A stretch of DNA of 64,000 nt from Marinobacter alexandrii (GCA_039984955.1 JBDWTN010000007.1:2550501-2614500); one strand, 5' to 3'. Shown: positions 43,531 through 52,640, counted from the first letter of the stretch. Notes: generated by a model not told the origin, from the letters alone. Numbers and translations: made by a program.

Positions 43531-44752
43531 TAGAATTGTTTTAGTTGACCGATTATCCTTTTCATTTGGAGTGAAAATATTGCATTCCGTAGGTTTTGTT
43601 TTTTTAGCATATTTTCAACGCTTATCAGATCCTTTTTCTAGTATAAAGGTTTTGGAGAGTCCGATTCATATAGCTCTTTGTACTCTTTCTATAATCTTAT
43701 TCATAAAAATTATACCTCAACTCAAATCATACGATTGGAATATATGGTACTTTATTTTTTTGTTGGTACTTATAGCTTCAACTCTTTGGTCGGAACATCC
43801 CATCATTACCTTAAAAAACTCTTCTCTCTTAATAGCGACCTCTCTTTATGCTACTTATCTTTTTGTCAAATTTGATTTCAACGATTTCATTTTGATAATA
43901 ACCTTAGGATTGCTAATTGTTCTAACATTATCACTCTTATTGACTATTCTAGCCCCATCAAAAGTCATACATAGTGGTACTGTTCATATTGGTGCCTGGA
44001 AAGGTATTTACTACCACAAATCTGGTTTTGGGCGTGAGATGGGTATTCTTGGTTTACTTCTACTCTTTACAGGAAAAGGTATCTGGAGATATTTGGTTTT
44101 TGTTCTTTGTTTGTTCCTAGTTTACAAATCTCAATCGGCTATTAGTTTACTTACAATAGTTGGAGCTTCGTTTTATCTCTTGACAGAAAGAATTCTTTCT
44201 AGAATAAAAGAACTAAAAAATCACACTAACAAAATAATCTTAGCTGGGATAGCAGGCTTCATAGCGTTCATTGCATCCGATTTCGCAAGTTTCATGGAAT
44301 TGATAGGTAAGGATATCACTTTAACAGGCAGGTTGCAGATTTGGTTGTATTCAATTTTTTCGATTCGAGAACACTTATGGTTTGGATATGGATTCGAAAG
44401 TTTCTGGCAGGATCAAACGCTTACTCATAATTTAGGCTGGACAATAAATCACGCACATAATATGATATTTGATATTTTACTCGATGGAGGTATTTTATTG
44501 TTAGTGCCATTTTTAATGCTAATAGTTACCTTCTTCAAAAATTTGAGATCGTTATTAAGTAATCCACACTTGGCAAGTGTAATAATTACCTCGTTTTCCA
44601 TGATCATCTTAATATCATTTATGGAAGAAACTATATACGTACCTTTTGATTTAAAATGGATATATACAAGTTGTTTAGTATTTTATGTCTCTAACCCTGG
44701 AAAAACAAAGAATTTTAATAATTACTCCTTCCAAATATGGGGGGGGAGCTGA
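43517..44752 (+). CDS. O-antigen polymerase/ligase-like membrane protein (Wzy candidate)
   Basis: A 411-residue polytopic protein with about 11 helices and a large loop near residues 275-310 (LTGRLQIWLYSIF, WFGYGFESFW), the pattern of the Wzy_C/O-antigen ligase family. LTLTGRL-x-W-x5-I and NHAHN are typical. It should polymerise the repeat unit in the periplasm. ATG 43517 is preferred over the in-frame GTG one codon before. The 3' end overlaps the next gene by 68 bp, including a G8 tract. Confidence 0.75.
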   Translation: MILPDRIVLVDRLSFSFGVKILHSVGFVFLAYFQRLSDPFSSIKVLESPIHIALCTLSIILFIKIIPQLKSYDWNIWYFIFLLVLIASTLWSEHPIITLKNSSLLIATSLYATYLFVKFDFNDFILIITLGLLIVLTLSLLLTILAPSKVIHSGTVHIGAWKGIYYHKSGFGREMGILGLLLLFTGKGIWRYLVFVLCLFLVYKSQSAISLLTIVGASFYLLTERILSRIKELKNHTNKIILAGIAGFIAFIASDFASFMELIGKDITLTGRLQIWLYSIFSIREHLWFGYGFESFWQDQTLTHNLGWTINHAHNMIFDILLDGGILLLVPFLMLIVTFFKNLRSLLSNPHLASVIITSFSMIILISFMEETIYVPFDLKWIYTSCLVFYVSNPGKTKNFNNYSFQIWGGS

Positions 44753-45893
44753 AAGAGCTGCATCAAGACTTTCTAAACATTTAGATGAAGAAATTCACGT
44801 TCTTTCTCTCTTTGATAAAGATGAAAGTTACGATTTTGGAGGATTTATATATAATGTTCATTTTGAGCCTCGGAAATCTCTTTTAGGAAAAGTCTTATCA
44901 TTTTTTAAGAGAATCCATACAGTTAAGTCAATTAAAAGGAGAATAAAGCCGGATGTATCAATTTCATTTATGACACAGCCTAATATTCTTAATGTCCTAT
45001 CTAAGATTCGTTCAGAAAGGGTTTTCGTTAGCATCCGAAATTATCCATTATTAAAAGACCAAGAAGATAGGTCTATGCTGAACAAGCTTATGAATTTTGG
45101 ATATACATATGTGCTTAGGAAAGCTAACAAAGTAATTACCGTTTCTAAAGGTATTGAAGAGTATTATCGAAAAAAAGACCCCAAATTGACGAATAAATTA
45201 AAAACAATATACAATGGGGTAGATGTGAATGGTATTTTTCATGACAGCAAGGAATCTGTGCAATCAGAATTAGAAAGCTTACTTTCTAACAAACCATCAC
45301 TCATTAACATAGGAAAGTTGGAATATCAAAAAGGGCAAGTTCATCTGATCGATATTTTTAGCGAAATAAAGAAAGAAAAGGCCTTGAGTGACGCTGTTCT
45401 TCTAATTCTTGGCGATGGGAGACTCAAGTCGGAATTAATGGAATATGCAAGTAAGAAAGGCCTTGTCGTTACCACAGCTGATGAGCTTGGGAAATACAAC
45501 TTTGATGCTGATATTTTTTTTCTTGGGTTCCAAAAGAACCCATACAAATATGTGAGGAACACCGATTTGTTTGTTTTAAGTTCTTTGTACGAAGGATTTC
45601 CAAATGCGCTAATTGAGGCAATGGCATGTGAGAGCCCCGTAGTATCCGCTGACTGTTTAACAGGCCCTGCGGAAATCCTAAAAGGACCTAAAGAAAACTA
45701 TGGAGTATTACTACCAACCTTTACACAAACAAACCTAGAACCTATTTATAGTCAGTGGGGTAAAGAAATCTCCAATCTTTTGCTTGATAAGCATCGTTTG
45801 TCCTACTTTGCGTCAGCTTCTAAATCGCGATCTCAAACATTCGAACTATCTAATATTATTGATGTGTGGAAGCAGTTGATCAATGAAAGTTAA
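44685..45893 (+). CDS. Glycosyltransferase family 4
   Basis: A 402-residue GT-B retaining glycosyltransferase. N-terminal domain: RILIITPSKYGGGAERAA. C-terminal nucleotide-sugar site: LINIGKLEYQKGQ near 205, and SSLYEGFPNALIEAMACESPVV (about 300-322) with the E-x7-E motif. The donor sugar cannot be told. The 5' end lies within the polymerase gene, and the codons for YGGGAE contain eight consecutive G (44739-44746), so it may be phase variable. Overlaps the next gene by 11 bp. Confidence 0.85.
   Translation: MSLTLEKQRILIITPSKYGGGAERAASRLSKHLDEEIHVLSLFDKDESYDFGGFIYNVHFEPRKSLLGKVLSFFKRIHTVKSIKRRIKPDVSISFMTQPNILNVLSKIRSERVFVSIRNYPLLKDQEDRSMLNKLMNFGYTYVLRKANKVITVSKGIEEYYRKKDPKLTNKLKTIYNGVDVNGIFHDSKESVQSELESLLSNKPSLINIGKLEYQKGQVHLIDIFSEIKKEKALSDAVLLILGDGRLKSELMEYASKKGLVVTTADELGKYNFDADIFFLGFQKNPYKYVRNTDLFVLSSLYEGFPNALIEAMACESPVVSADCLTGPAEILKGPKENYGVLLPTFTQTNLEPIYSQWGKEISNLLLDKHRLSYFASASKSRSQTFELSNIIDVWKQLINES
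44739..44746 (+). repeat. G8 homopolymer in the Wzy/GT4 overlap
   Basis: Eight G in a row lie simultaneously in the last codons of the polymerase gene and in codons ~19-21 of the GT4 gene. A single-base slip would truncate the GT4 product early and change only the last residues of the polymerase. Confidence 0.9.
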
Positions 45894-46947
45894 GAGAAAG
45901 AAGATTTTAATTAATGCGGATGCTACCAATGGCAATTTTAATGCTCAAAATCGCAATGGAAAACTTTGGTCTATTTTCCTTTCAAAAGAAAAGTACAATA
46001 TTTATATATTCAGTTCAGACAAGAATATAGATCAAAGGATTAGCTCTGACTCTCAGATAAGAATAGTTTTTTCCAAAAAATATTTCTCATTATTAATCTT
46101 TTTTCTGAAACATTTTGTTTTTGAAAAATTTGATGTAATTCTAAACGCCAAGGTTACCCCCCACCTCAAATACTTTCTTTATTTTAAGAAAATTTTTAGT
46201 AAGAGAACTAAGTTTATCACTTTTGTAGTTAATCAAGTTCCTTACGGAGAATTTGGATCTAAATACACCAAGACATCAGATTATATTGTCCAAAATTCAG
46301 ACTTGCGAATAGCAAATAGCGGATTTGTAGCCCATACAGTAAAGAGATATTACAAGGAAGATATTCCAGTGATAAACAACTTTATTGATACCAACCTTTT
46401 TAATCTGACAAGCAACTCAAGTAAAAGTAAATCTGAAAGAATCAAAGTGATTTCGGTTGGATCCATGATTTGTGTAAAACAACCTTTTTTATTTGCGTCT
46501 TTAGCAAAAAAACTGCCAGAAGTAGATTTTATGTGGATTGGAGGTAGGTACTACTTTCCAGACATGAAGGAGAAAAAGGAAAAAGAGAACATTGAAAATC
46601 TTCAGATTTTAGAAAGAGTTGATAATAATGAACTCCCTAATATACTATCAGAACAAGACATTTTTGTTTCTACATCTATACAAGAAGGTTTTGCCAATGT
46701 AATACTGGAAGCACTGGCTTGCGGCATCCCTGTTATTGCATTAGACAGATACTGGCCTGATGCTATTCTTTCTGGTGAAACGGGTTTTATTGTCTCAGAC
46801 GAATTTGAGATGCTGGAGAAACTTCAATTTCTGTCTAAGAATAAAGAACTCTTGGATAAATTTAAGTCAAATGCAGCAAAACGTGCTGCTGATTATTCAG
46901 CAGAAAAAAATATTTATAGGTTAGAAGATATTATTGACCAGTTGTGA
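45883..46947 (+). CDS. Glycosyltransferase family 4
   Basis: A 354-residue GT-B glycosyltransferase. RIKVISVGSMICVKQP near 184-199 starts the C-terminal domain, and STSIQEGFANVILEALACGIPVIALD (near 262-287, read in two parts STSIQEGF and ANVILEALACG) holds the donor-binding Glu pair. The first 100 residues are divergent and basic. Acceptor and donor are unknown; it probably adds a residue to the repeat unit. Its TGA overlaps the next gene's GTG. Confidence 0.8.
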   Translation: MKVKRKKILINADATNGNFNAQNRNGKLWSIFLSKEKYNIYIFSSDKNIDQRISSDSQIRIVFSKKYFSLLIFFLKHFVFEKFDVILNAKVTPHLKYFLYFKKIFSKRTKFITFVVNQVPYGEFGSKYTKTSDYIVQNSDLRIANSGFVAHTVKRYYKEDIPVINNFIDTNLFNLTSNSSKSKSERIKVISVGSMICVKQPFLFASLAKKLPEVDFMWIGGRYYFPDMKEKKEKENIENLQILERVDNNELPNILSEQDIFVSTSIQEGFANVILEALACGIPVIALDRYWPDAILSGETGFIVSDEFEMLEKLQFLSKNKELLDKFKSNAAKRAADYSAEKNIYRLEDIIDQL

Positions 46948-48023
46948 AAAAGAAAGTTTTATTATCCGCAGCAAATCCTCAAAGTTTCAAAAACATATCT
47001 ATCATCTGCGATTCTTTGGATCCAAGTAAGTTTGAATTTTATTTTGCTGATTTCCGAGATGTATACAAGCAAGATTTTCAACTTCCGCCCTATATATCAA
47101 AGGTTTTGAATTTTGATGGATTAAAGGATTCCTTCTACCTAAAGAATTCTATTGGAAAAATTCAGCTCCTGATAAAGCTAAGAAGACATTTTAGAAGGTT
47201 GGAGGAGGATGTACATTTATGTTTACTTGGAGACTTTGGGATTTTAGAATATTGGTTAGTGCGATCGGTAAATCCATCCAAAACTCTTTTTATTCAAGAT
47301 GCGATTCTATTATGGCCGGAAAAGCAAAGTTTTTTTAAACGTCTAAGAGGTTTTTTATATGGATTTCGTCCAAGATATAGATTGATCGATAATATTTATT
47401 GTTCTGGAGAGGCCACGAAGAAAACATTGACACTAGATGGTGCTAATGCTGAGATTATAAAAACGGTTGGAATTCCGCGATTTAAAGACGGCATGAAATT
47501 AAGGAAACGTTCCTATGATGGTGGGACAATAGAAATCCTTATCATTGGAGCATCATATACTTGGCACGGCCGAGATGACCTTCAGAAAAAACAAGCACAG
47601 TTTTTAAATAAAATAGATCAAAACCCTAAAGAAAATGTTCGCTATAATTTTAGAATTCATCCTAGGGATTTTGATAATTATGAATTTAAGAATATAAAGA
47701 TCCAACATTCTAAAGAGATGACTCTCAAAGATTCAATTGAAGAGAACCATTTGGTGGTTAGTTACCAATTTCCATCTACGATAATCTTCGAATTGATGAA
47801 TTTAGATGTACCATGCATTTTTGTTGAAAGTAATAAAATTGATTATTCTTTTATGACTAGCTGGGAAGAGTTCAAGAAAGTTTTCAATACAATTGATGAG
47901 GACAATTTCTTAGAGATCGATTTGGTTCCATTAATTAGGAATCATTTTTATGCTGCCGAAGCAAGTAAAGGATTTTTTAGTACCGATTTCCTTCTAGATG
48001 AAATTCTGGAAGCATTCAAATAA
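46944..48023 (+). CDS. Unrecognised GT-B-like protein of the glycan locus
   Basis: A 359-residue soluble protein I do not recognise with certainty. It starts KKKVLLSAANPQSFKNI, a Rossmann-type first strand, and later has IEILIIGASYTWHGR near 193-207, FRIHPRD near 233-239 and SYQFPSTIIFELMNLDVPCIFVE split near 264-286. This resembles the C-terminal half of capsule or polysialic-type GT-B transferases (HP and S-x-x-x-E elements). Basic patches in the first half may touch the membrane. GTG start, overlapping the previous gene by 4 bp. Possibly the nonulosonate-transferring enzyme, by elimination only. Confidence 0.5.
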   Translation: MKKKVLLSAANPQSFKNISIICDSLDPSKFEFYFADFRDVYKQDFQLPPYISKVLNFDGLKDSFYLKNSIGKIQLLIKLRRHFRRLEEDVHLCLLGDFGILEYWLVRSVNPSKTLFIQDAILLWPEKQSFFKRLRGFLYGFRPRYRLIDNIYCSGEATKKTLTLDGANAEIIKTVGIPRFKDGMKLRKRSYDGGTIEILIIGASYTWHGRDDLQKKQAQFLNKIDQNPKENVRYNFRIHPRDFDNYEFKNIKIQHSKEMTLKDSIEENHLVVSYQFPSTIIFELMNLDVPCIFVESNKIDYSFMTSWEEFKKVFNTIDEDNFLEIDLVPLIRNHFYAAEASKGFFSTDFLLDEILEAFK

Positions 48024-48053
48024 TGGAATTAATTATAGGTAAGATTAAATAGT

Positions 48054-48197
48054 ATGAAACATAACACAGAACAAGAAAAATTTTGGGCTGGAGATTTTGG
48101 AGACCAATATATCGACCGAAACAAAAGTGACGAATACCTAGCCTCTAATTTAAATTTCTTTTCAAAGGCCTTAACTGATGAAGAAAAGGTTAAATGA
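48054..48197 (+). pseudogene. Truncated pseudaminic-acid-associated methylase
   Basis: A 47-codon open frame beginning MKHNTEQEKFWAGDFGDQY and continuing DRNKSDEYLASNLNFFSKAL. This is the highly recognisable N-terminus of the pseudaminic acid biosynthesis-associated methylase family (SAM-dependent, around 200 residues). The frame stops at 48197, just before the SAM-binding motif should begin, and no continuation is seen in the next 25 bp, after which the WecG/TagA gene starts. So the gene has lost about three quarters of its length, probably by deletion. Confidence 0.8.
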
Positions 48198-48221
48198 AAT
48201 TTTCAAATTGAGTAGTAGCTT

Positions 48222-48989
48222 TTGAGTTTTAATGATGTGAAGGAGTTTGAGAAGATTAATATTCTGGGTATCAATGTCACTAACCTGACAAGTAAGGAAT
48301 TAATTCGGCAGATTGGATTTTACGTTACACATAATCAAAAGCAGAATATTTTATATGCGAACATTCACGGCATCAATGTTGCAAGTTCATTAGGTTGGTT
48401 TAGAGAGTTTTTCAATAGATGTGCAATAGTTTTTTGCGATGGGGATGGTGTTAGGTTAGGAGCAAAGATTTTAGGACATCATATTTATGAAAAGATTACT
48501 TATAATCGTTGGATTTGGGACTTTGCATCATTCTGTGAAAGTGAAGGAATTTCGTGGTACCTTGTTGGATCTGAGAGCATCGTTATAAAAAATGCAGTAG
48601 ACAACCTAAAAGTCAAGTATCCTAAGCTTGTGATTGTAGGCTATAGAAACGGATTTTTTCAAAACGAATCAGAGTATGAAAAACTAATTACTGATTTAAA
48701 TACTACAAAACCTAATATTTTATTGCTTGGTATGGGTATGCCTCATCAAGAGAACTTATTGTTAAAACACGGAGATAGAATGACTTATAATGTCGCATTA
48801 ACAGGTGGAGCAGTTTTTGAGTATGTTTCGGGTGAAGCAAAAATGACGCCTAGCATTTTCTTTCATTTAAAACTGGAGTGGTTTTTTAGATTCCTTTTAG
48901 AGCCCAAGAGATTGTTTAAAAGATACTTTATTGGAAATCCACTTTTTTTTGCTAGGATTTTTATGCAAAAATATTTCAATAAGTCTTGA
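48222..48989 (+). CDS. WecG/TagA/CpsF-family glycosyltransferase
   Basis: A 255-residue glycosyltransferase of the GT26 family. INILGINVTNLTSKELI, NIHGINVASSLGWF, FCDGDGVRLGAKILG, then WYLVGSE and LLGMGMPHQEN are the standard blocks. Members add N-acetylmannosamine(uronate), glucose or similar to lipid-linked GlcNAc. This pairs naturally with the WecA-like initiator 2.5 kb downstream. No ATG: TTG 48222 or GTG 48237 must start translation. The truncated methylase lies 24 bp upstream. Confidence 0.9.
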   Translation: MSFNDVKEFEKINILGINVTNLTSKELIRQIGFYVTHNQKQNILYANIHGINVASSLGWFREFFNRCAIVFCDGDGVRLGAKILGHHIYEKITYNRWIWDFASFCESEGISWYLVGSESIVIKNAVDNLKVKYPKLVIVGYRNGFFQNESEYEKLITDLNTTKPNILLLGMGMPHQENLLLKHGDRMTYNVALTGGAVFEYVSGEAKMTPSIFFHLKLEWFFRFLLEPKRLFKRYFIGNPLFFARIFMQKYFNKS

Positions 48990-49016
48990 ACTATATTTGT
49001 ACTTGTTTAGTAACAA

Positions 49017-50387
49017 ATGCCAGCAAATCACCGATATTCCCAATACTTCCCAATACTTTTTCTTATCACAGACTTGGTATGCCTGAATATTGGTGTTTTG
49101 GTTGCCAATCAGTATCGCTATGGAAGTTTGATTCCCAGCGACGAATATCAGTTGCTTCAATTGCTCCTCAATGTAATTTGGGTTGGAGTTTTTTTCAGTT
49201 CCAATTTGCAAAGAATAAACCGAAACTCAAGGCTTCTTGATCATTTAAATAAGGTACTTACTGGTCTAGTTATTAACCTGTCTATTGTTTTTGCCTTGTG
49301 GTTTGCCTTAGAGCCGGTTGATTACTCGAGAAAATATCTTTTTGTAACATATTTAATCTTTACAGTGGCCATTCTACTATGGCGGAGCTTATGGCACTAC
49401 CTGATTAGATATTATAGGATTAAAGGCTATAATATTCGTCGAGTAGTTATTATCGGCAAAGGGGATTTATCTGATTCACTAACTCATTATTTCAAAGAAA
49501 CTCCAGAACTTGGATATCAGTTGGTAGGGATTGTGGATAATGATAATGGGGCAGATGAAAGCTTGACTAATTTTGAGGAATTCACTATTAACAATAAAGC
49601 TGATATTGTTTTTTGTTGCCTACCACACCTACAAGATGAACAAGTAAAGGATGTAATTGATTTTGCGGAAAATAACCTGATAAAGGTGAATTTGATATCG
49701 CAATTTAGTCGACTATCTAATTACAACCTTTCCATTGAGCAATTTGGGAACATCCCAATAATCAATGTAAACTCTATCCCCTTGGATAGCCAAGTGAATC
49801 GATTAATTAAAAGAGGATTTGATCTGGTATTTTCTAGCATATTTATTTTGCTGATTCTGTCATGGTTGATCCCGATCATCGGATTACTTATAAAGATGGA
49901 GTCAAAAGGCCCCATTTTCTTCAAACAGAAAAGACATGGAAAGGATAATAATTTTTTTCTCTGTTGGAAGTTTCGGACGATGGCGTTTGAAAAAGGAGCA
50001 GACTTTAAGCAGGCGACAAAAAATGATAATCGCATCACAAAAATGGGAGCTATTTTGAGAAAGACTTCTATTGATGAATTACCACAGTTTATTAATGTGT
50101 TCCTTGGTGATATGTCTGTGGTAGGCCCTAGACCTCACCCTATTAAATTGAACGAAGAGTTTCAACCAAAAATTGATCGCTTTTGGCAAAGACATGCTGT
50201 AAAACCAGGCATTACAGGATTAGCCCAAGCTAAAGGGTTTAGAGGCGAGACAGCAGAACTTAGTGACATGAGCGGTAGAGTAAAACTTGATCGTTTTTAT
50301 GTGAAGAATTGGTCACTTATTCTAGACTTTAAGATAATTCTCCTCACCGCGCTCGCTATAGTTAAAGGAGATCAAAACGCTTATTAA
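49017..50387 (+). CDS. Polyprenyl-phosphate sugar phosphotransferase (WbaP/WcaJ-type)
   Basis: A 456-residue initiating transferase. Four N-terminal helices (within residues 8-130) lead to a CoA-binding-like Rossmann domain (VVIIGKGDLSDSL near 143). A further helix near 262-285 precedes the catalytic PGT domain: FFKQKRHGKDNNFF, WKFRTM, SIDELPQFINVFLGDMSVVG (in parts) and RHAVKPGITGLAQ. It moves a sugar-1-phosphate onto undecaprenyl phosphate. The stop codon overlaps the galE ATG. Confidence 0.9.
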   Translation: MPANHRYSQYFPILFLITDLVCLNIGVLVANQYRYGSLIPSDEYQLLQLLLNVIWVGVFFSSNLQRINRNSRLLDHLNKVLTGLVINLSIVFALWFALEPVDYSRKYLFVTYLIFTVAILLWRSLWHYLIRYYRIKGYNIRRVVIIGKGDLSDSLTHYFKETPELGYQLVGIVDNDNGADESLTNFEEFTINNKADIVFCCLPHLQDEQVKDVIDFAENNLIKVNLISQFSRLSNYNLSIEQFGNIPIINVNSIPLDSQVNRLIKRGFDLVFSSIFILLILSWLIPIIGLLIKMESKGPIFFKQKRHGKDNNFFLCWKFRTMAFEKGADFKQATKNDNRITKMGAILRKTSIDELPQFINVFLGDMSVVGPRPHPIKLNEEFQPKIDRFWQRHAVKPGITGLAQAKGFRGETAELSDMSGRVKLDRFYVKNWSLILDFKIILLTALAIVKGDQNAY

Positions 50388-51406
50388 TGAATATGGAGAA
50401 TGTACTTGTGACAGGAGGGCTTGGGTTTATTGGCTCTCATACAGTTGTGGAGTTAATAGCTCAAGGATACAAAGTCTTTATTGCAGACAATCTTTCAAAC
50501 TCAAAAATAGAAGTCTTAGATAGAATTGAGAAAATCACAAAAGTTAAACCTGAATTCTTTAATATTGATTTAACTGATAAGGAGAAGCTCTTTAACCTAT
50601 TTTCCACATACAATTTAGATTCGATCATACATTTCGCTGCATCAAAAGCTGTAGGGGAGTCTGTTCAAAAACCACTCTTATATTACAAAAATAATCTTAG
50701 CTCTTTAATTAATGTATTGGAATGCTGCAGAGAACTCAAAGTAAATAATCTTATTTTCTCCTCCTCATGCACAGTATATGGACAGCCGGATAAACTACCT
50801 GTTACCGAGAAGACGCCCAAGCAGCAAGCAGAGTCACCTTATGGTAACACGAAACAAGTAGGCGAAGAGATAATCGAAGATTATTGCAATTCAAATGTTG
50901 ATTTTAAGGCTATTTCATTACGGTATTTCAATCCAATCGGAGCGCATGATAGTGCATTGATCGGAGAGCTTCCTCTTGGGATTCCTAACAATCTTATCCC
51001 CTTTATAACCCAAACTGCTTCTGGCATTAGAGAAAAGCTAAATGTATTTGGTGGCGACTATGACACCCCAGATGGCACATGTATTCGAGATTACATTCAT
51101 GTTGTGGATTTAGCAAAGGCTCATATAGCTGCATTGAAGCATGCTAACTCTTCTAAAGTAAATTACGATTTTTTTAATGTAGGTACTGGAAAAGGGCATT
51201 CAGTTTTGGAGGTGATACAAACTTTTGAAGCACAATCAGGTATGAAGCTTAACTACGAAATCGTTGAAAGAAGACCTGGTGATGTCGAGAAGATTTATGC
51301 CGATACGACTAAAATGAATCAAGAACTTGGTTGGAGTGCTGAAAAGGATTTAAATGACATGATAAGCTCAGCTTGGAAATGGCAAAAGTCTCTGATAAAG
51401 TCATAA
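50387..51406 (+). CDS. galE: UDP-glucose 4-epimerase
   Basis: A 339-residue epimerase interconverting UDP-Glc/UDP-Gal, possibly also the GlcNAc forms. VTGGLGFIGSHTVVEL is the NAD loop, HFAASKAVGESV, SSSCTVYGQP and YGNTKQVGEE give the Ser/Tyr/Lys active site, and ISLRYFNPIGAH and RDYIHVVDLA are typical GalE blocks. It shares one base with the preceding transferase gene. A 107-bp gap follows. Confidence 0.9.
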   Translation: MNMENVLVTGGLGFIGSHTVVELIAQGYKVFIADNLSNSKIEVLDRIEKITKVKPEFFNIDLTDKEKLFNLFSTYNLDSIIHFAASKAVGESVQKPLLYYKNNLSSLINVLECCRELKVNNLIFSSSCTVYGQPDKLPVTEKTPKQQAESPYGNTKQVGEEIIEDYCNSNVDFKAISLRYFNPIGAHDSALIGELPLGIPNNLIPFITQTASGIREKLNVFGGDYDTPDGTCIRDYIHVVDLAKAHIAALKHANSSKVNYDFFNVGTGKGHSVLEVIQTFEAQSGMKLNYEIVERRPGDVEKIYADTTKMNQELGWSAEKDLNDMISSAWKWQKSLIKS

Positions 51407-51513
51407 AATGCCTGTTCAACTATAAAATTCACCTATTTGCCGAAATAGTCTAATATTCCCTTAAAAAGTTTACATTTTTGAGTTCTCATTTGATAAAACA
51501 GATGACTTAAATA

Positions 51514-52608
51514 ATGATCATGGTACTACCGCTAGCCATAGCAGCTTCCTTTTTAGTAACACTAACTCTTATGCCAATAGTAATAAGAGTTTTCAAGTCT
51601 ATTAATCTTCTAGATAAGCCTGACAAAAGAAAAATCCATAGCGTAAGTACGCCATCTTTAGGTGGTATTGCAATTTTTGCAGGAATCATCTTTGCCCTTC
51701 TTCTTTCTACTTCACTAGTAGATATAGCAACTGAAAAATATTTTCTTGGAGCCACTGTTTTAATTTTCCTATTGGGAGTACGTGATGACTTATCAAGTCT
51801 CTTAGCACAACACAAATTAGTTGTCCAAATTTTTTCTGCTTTCATGGTGGTCTATTTTGGAGATGTTCAGATTCATGGACTTAATGGACTATTTGGAATT
51901 ACTTCTTTTCCTTGGGTTTTTAATGAAATTTTCACAGTTTTTGTGATCGTAGTGATGACCAATGCATTTAATCTAATAGATGGGATAGATGGTTTAGCAG
52001 GCAGTATAGCTCTTATAATTTCTTCTTTTCTTGGATGGGTAGCTTTTCAAAGTGGTTATTACGTTGATGCTTGTTTGGCTTTTTCAATTTCTGGCGCATC
52101 ATTAGGCTTCCTACTATACAATTGGTATCCATCGAAGGTTTTTATGGGAGATACTGGCTCAATGGTTTTTGGTTTCATGCTTACTACCTTAATGGTTAAA
52201 TTTTTAGCAATACCAATTCCTCCGTCAACGATATTAGCTCCAGTAGCAACAAGCTTTGCACTATTTATCTTACCCATATATGATACTTTAAGAGTGATTC
52301 TCATACGCTTTGTTACTGGCGCGCCTCCATTGGCTCCAGACAGAAATCACACACATCACGTTCTATTAAAGTTAGGACTTACTCATGGACACTCTACTTT
52401 GTGTTTGGCTTCCTATAATATCTTCGTGATCACTATGGCTGTAGTTTTCCAGTCTGTTGGGGAGCTGTGGTTAATTTTTATCATGGCAGTTTTGACAGCA
52501 AGTATTGGCGCTATCCTAGATAGAAAATTAATACGAAGAGAAGCTGCAAGGCTTGCTAAAATTATGCCGCCAGAAATAAAATTGAGTAAAACACATACCT
52601 CAGTTTAA
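51514..52608 (+). CDS. wecA: WecA-like UDP-HexNAc:undecaprenyl-phosphate transferase
   Basis: A 364-residue, roughly 11-helix member of the MraY/WecA family. Cytoplasmic loops carry GVRDDLSS (Asp-Asp Mg site), NAFNLIDGIDGLAG, FMGDTGSM and the His motif DRNHTHH, all diagnostic. It transfers HexNAc-1-phosphate to undecaprenyl phosphate, which gives this locus a second initiating enzyme besides the WbaP/WcaJ type. It probably feeds the WecG/TagA transferase. The upstream 107-bp gap may hold a promoter (TTTACATTTTTG is only an approximate -7 match). Confidence 0.85.
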   Translation: MIMVLPLAIAASFLVTLTLMPIVIRVFKSINLLDKPDKRKIHSVSTPSLGGIAIFAGIIFALLLSTSLVDIATEKYFLGATVLIFLLGVRDDLSSLLAQHKLVVQIFSAFMVVYFGDVQIHGLNGLFGITSFPWVFNEIFTVFVIVVMTNAFNLIDGIDGLAGSIALIISSFLGWVAFQSGYYVDACLAFSISGASLGFLLYNWYPSKVFMGDTGSMVFGFMLTTLMVKFLAIPIPPSTILAPVATSFALFILPIYDTLRVILIRFVTGAPPLAPDRNHTHHVLLKLGLTHGHSTLCLASYNIFVITMAVVFQSVGELWLIFIMAVLTASIGAILDRKLIRREAARLAKIMPPEIKLSKTHTSV

Positions 52609-52612
52609 TTAC

Positions 52613-52640
52613 TATTTTTGCAATTCAATATCGAATTGCA
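52613..52640 (+). promoter_or_regulatory. Promoter box and 8-bp inverted repeat before pheS
   Basis: TATTTTTG (52613-52620) matches the -7 consensus. It overlaps an inverted repeat whose arms TGCAATTC (52619-52626) and GAATTGCA (52633-52640) are perfect complements with a 6-nt loop, ending 3 bp before the pheS ATG. The hairpin would be at the very 5' end of the transcript or act as an operator. No good TTG is found upstream. Confidence 0.45.
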
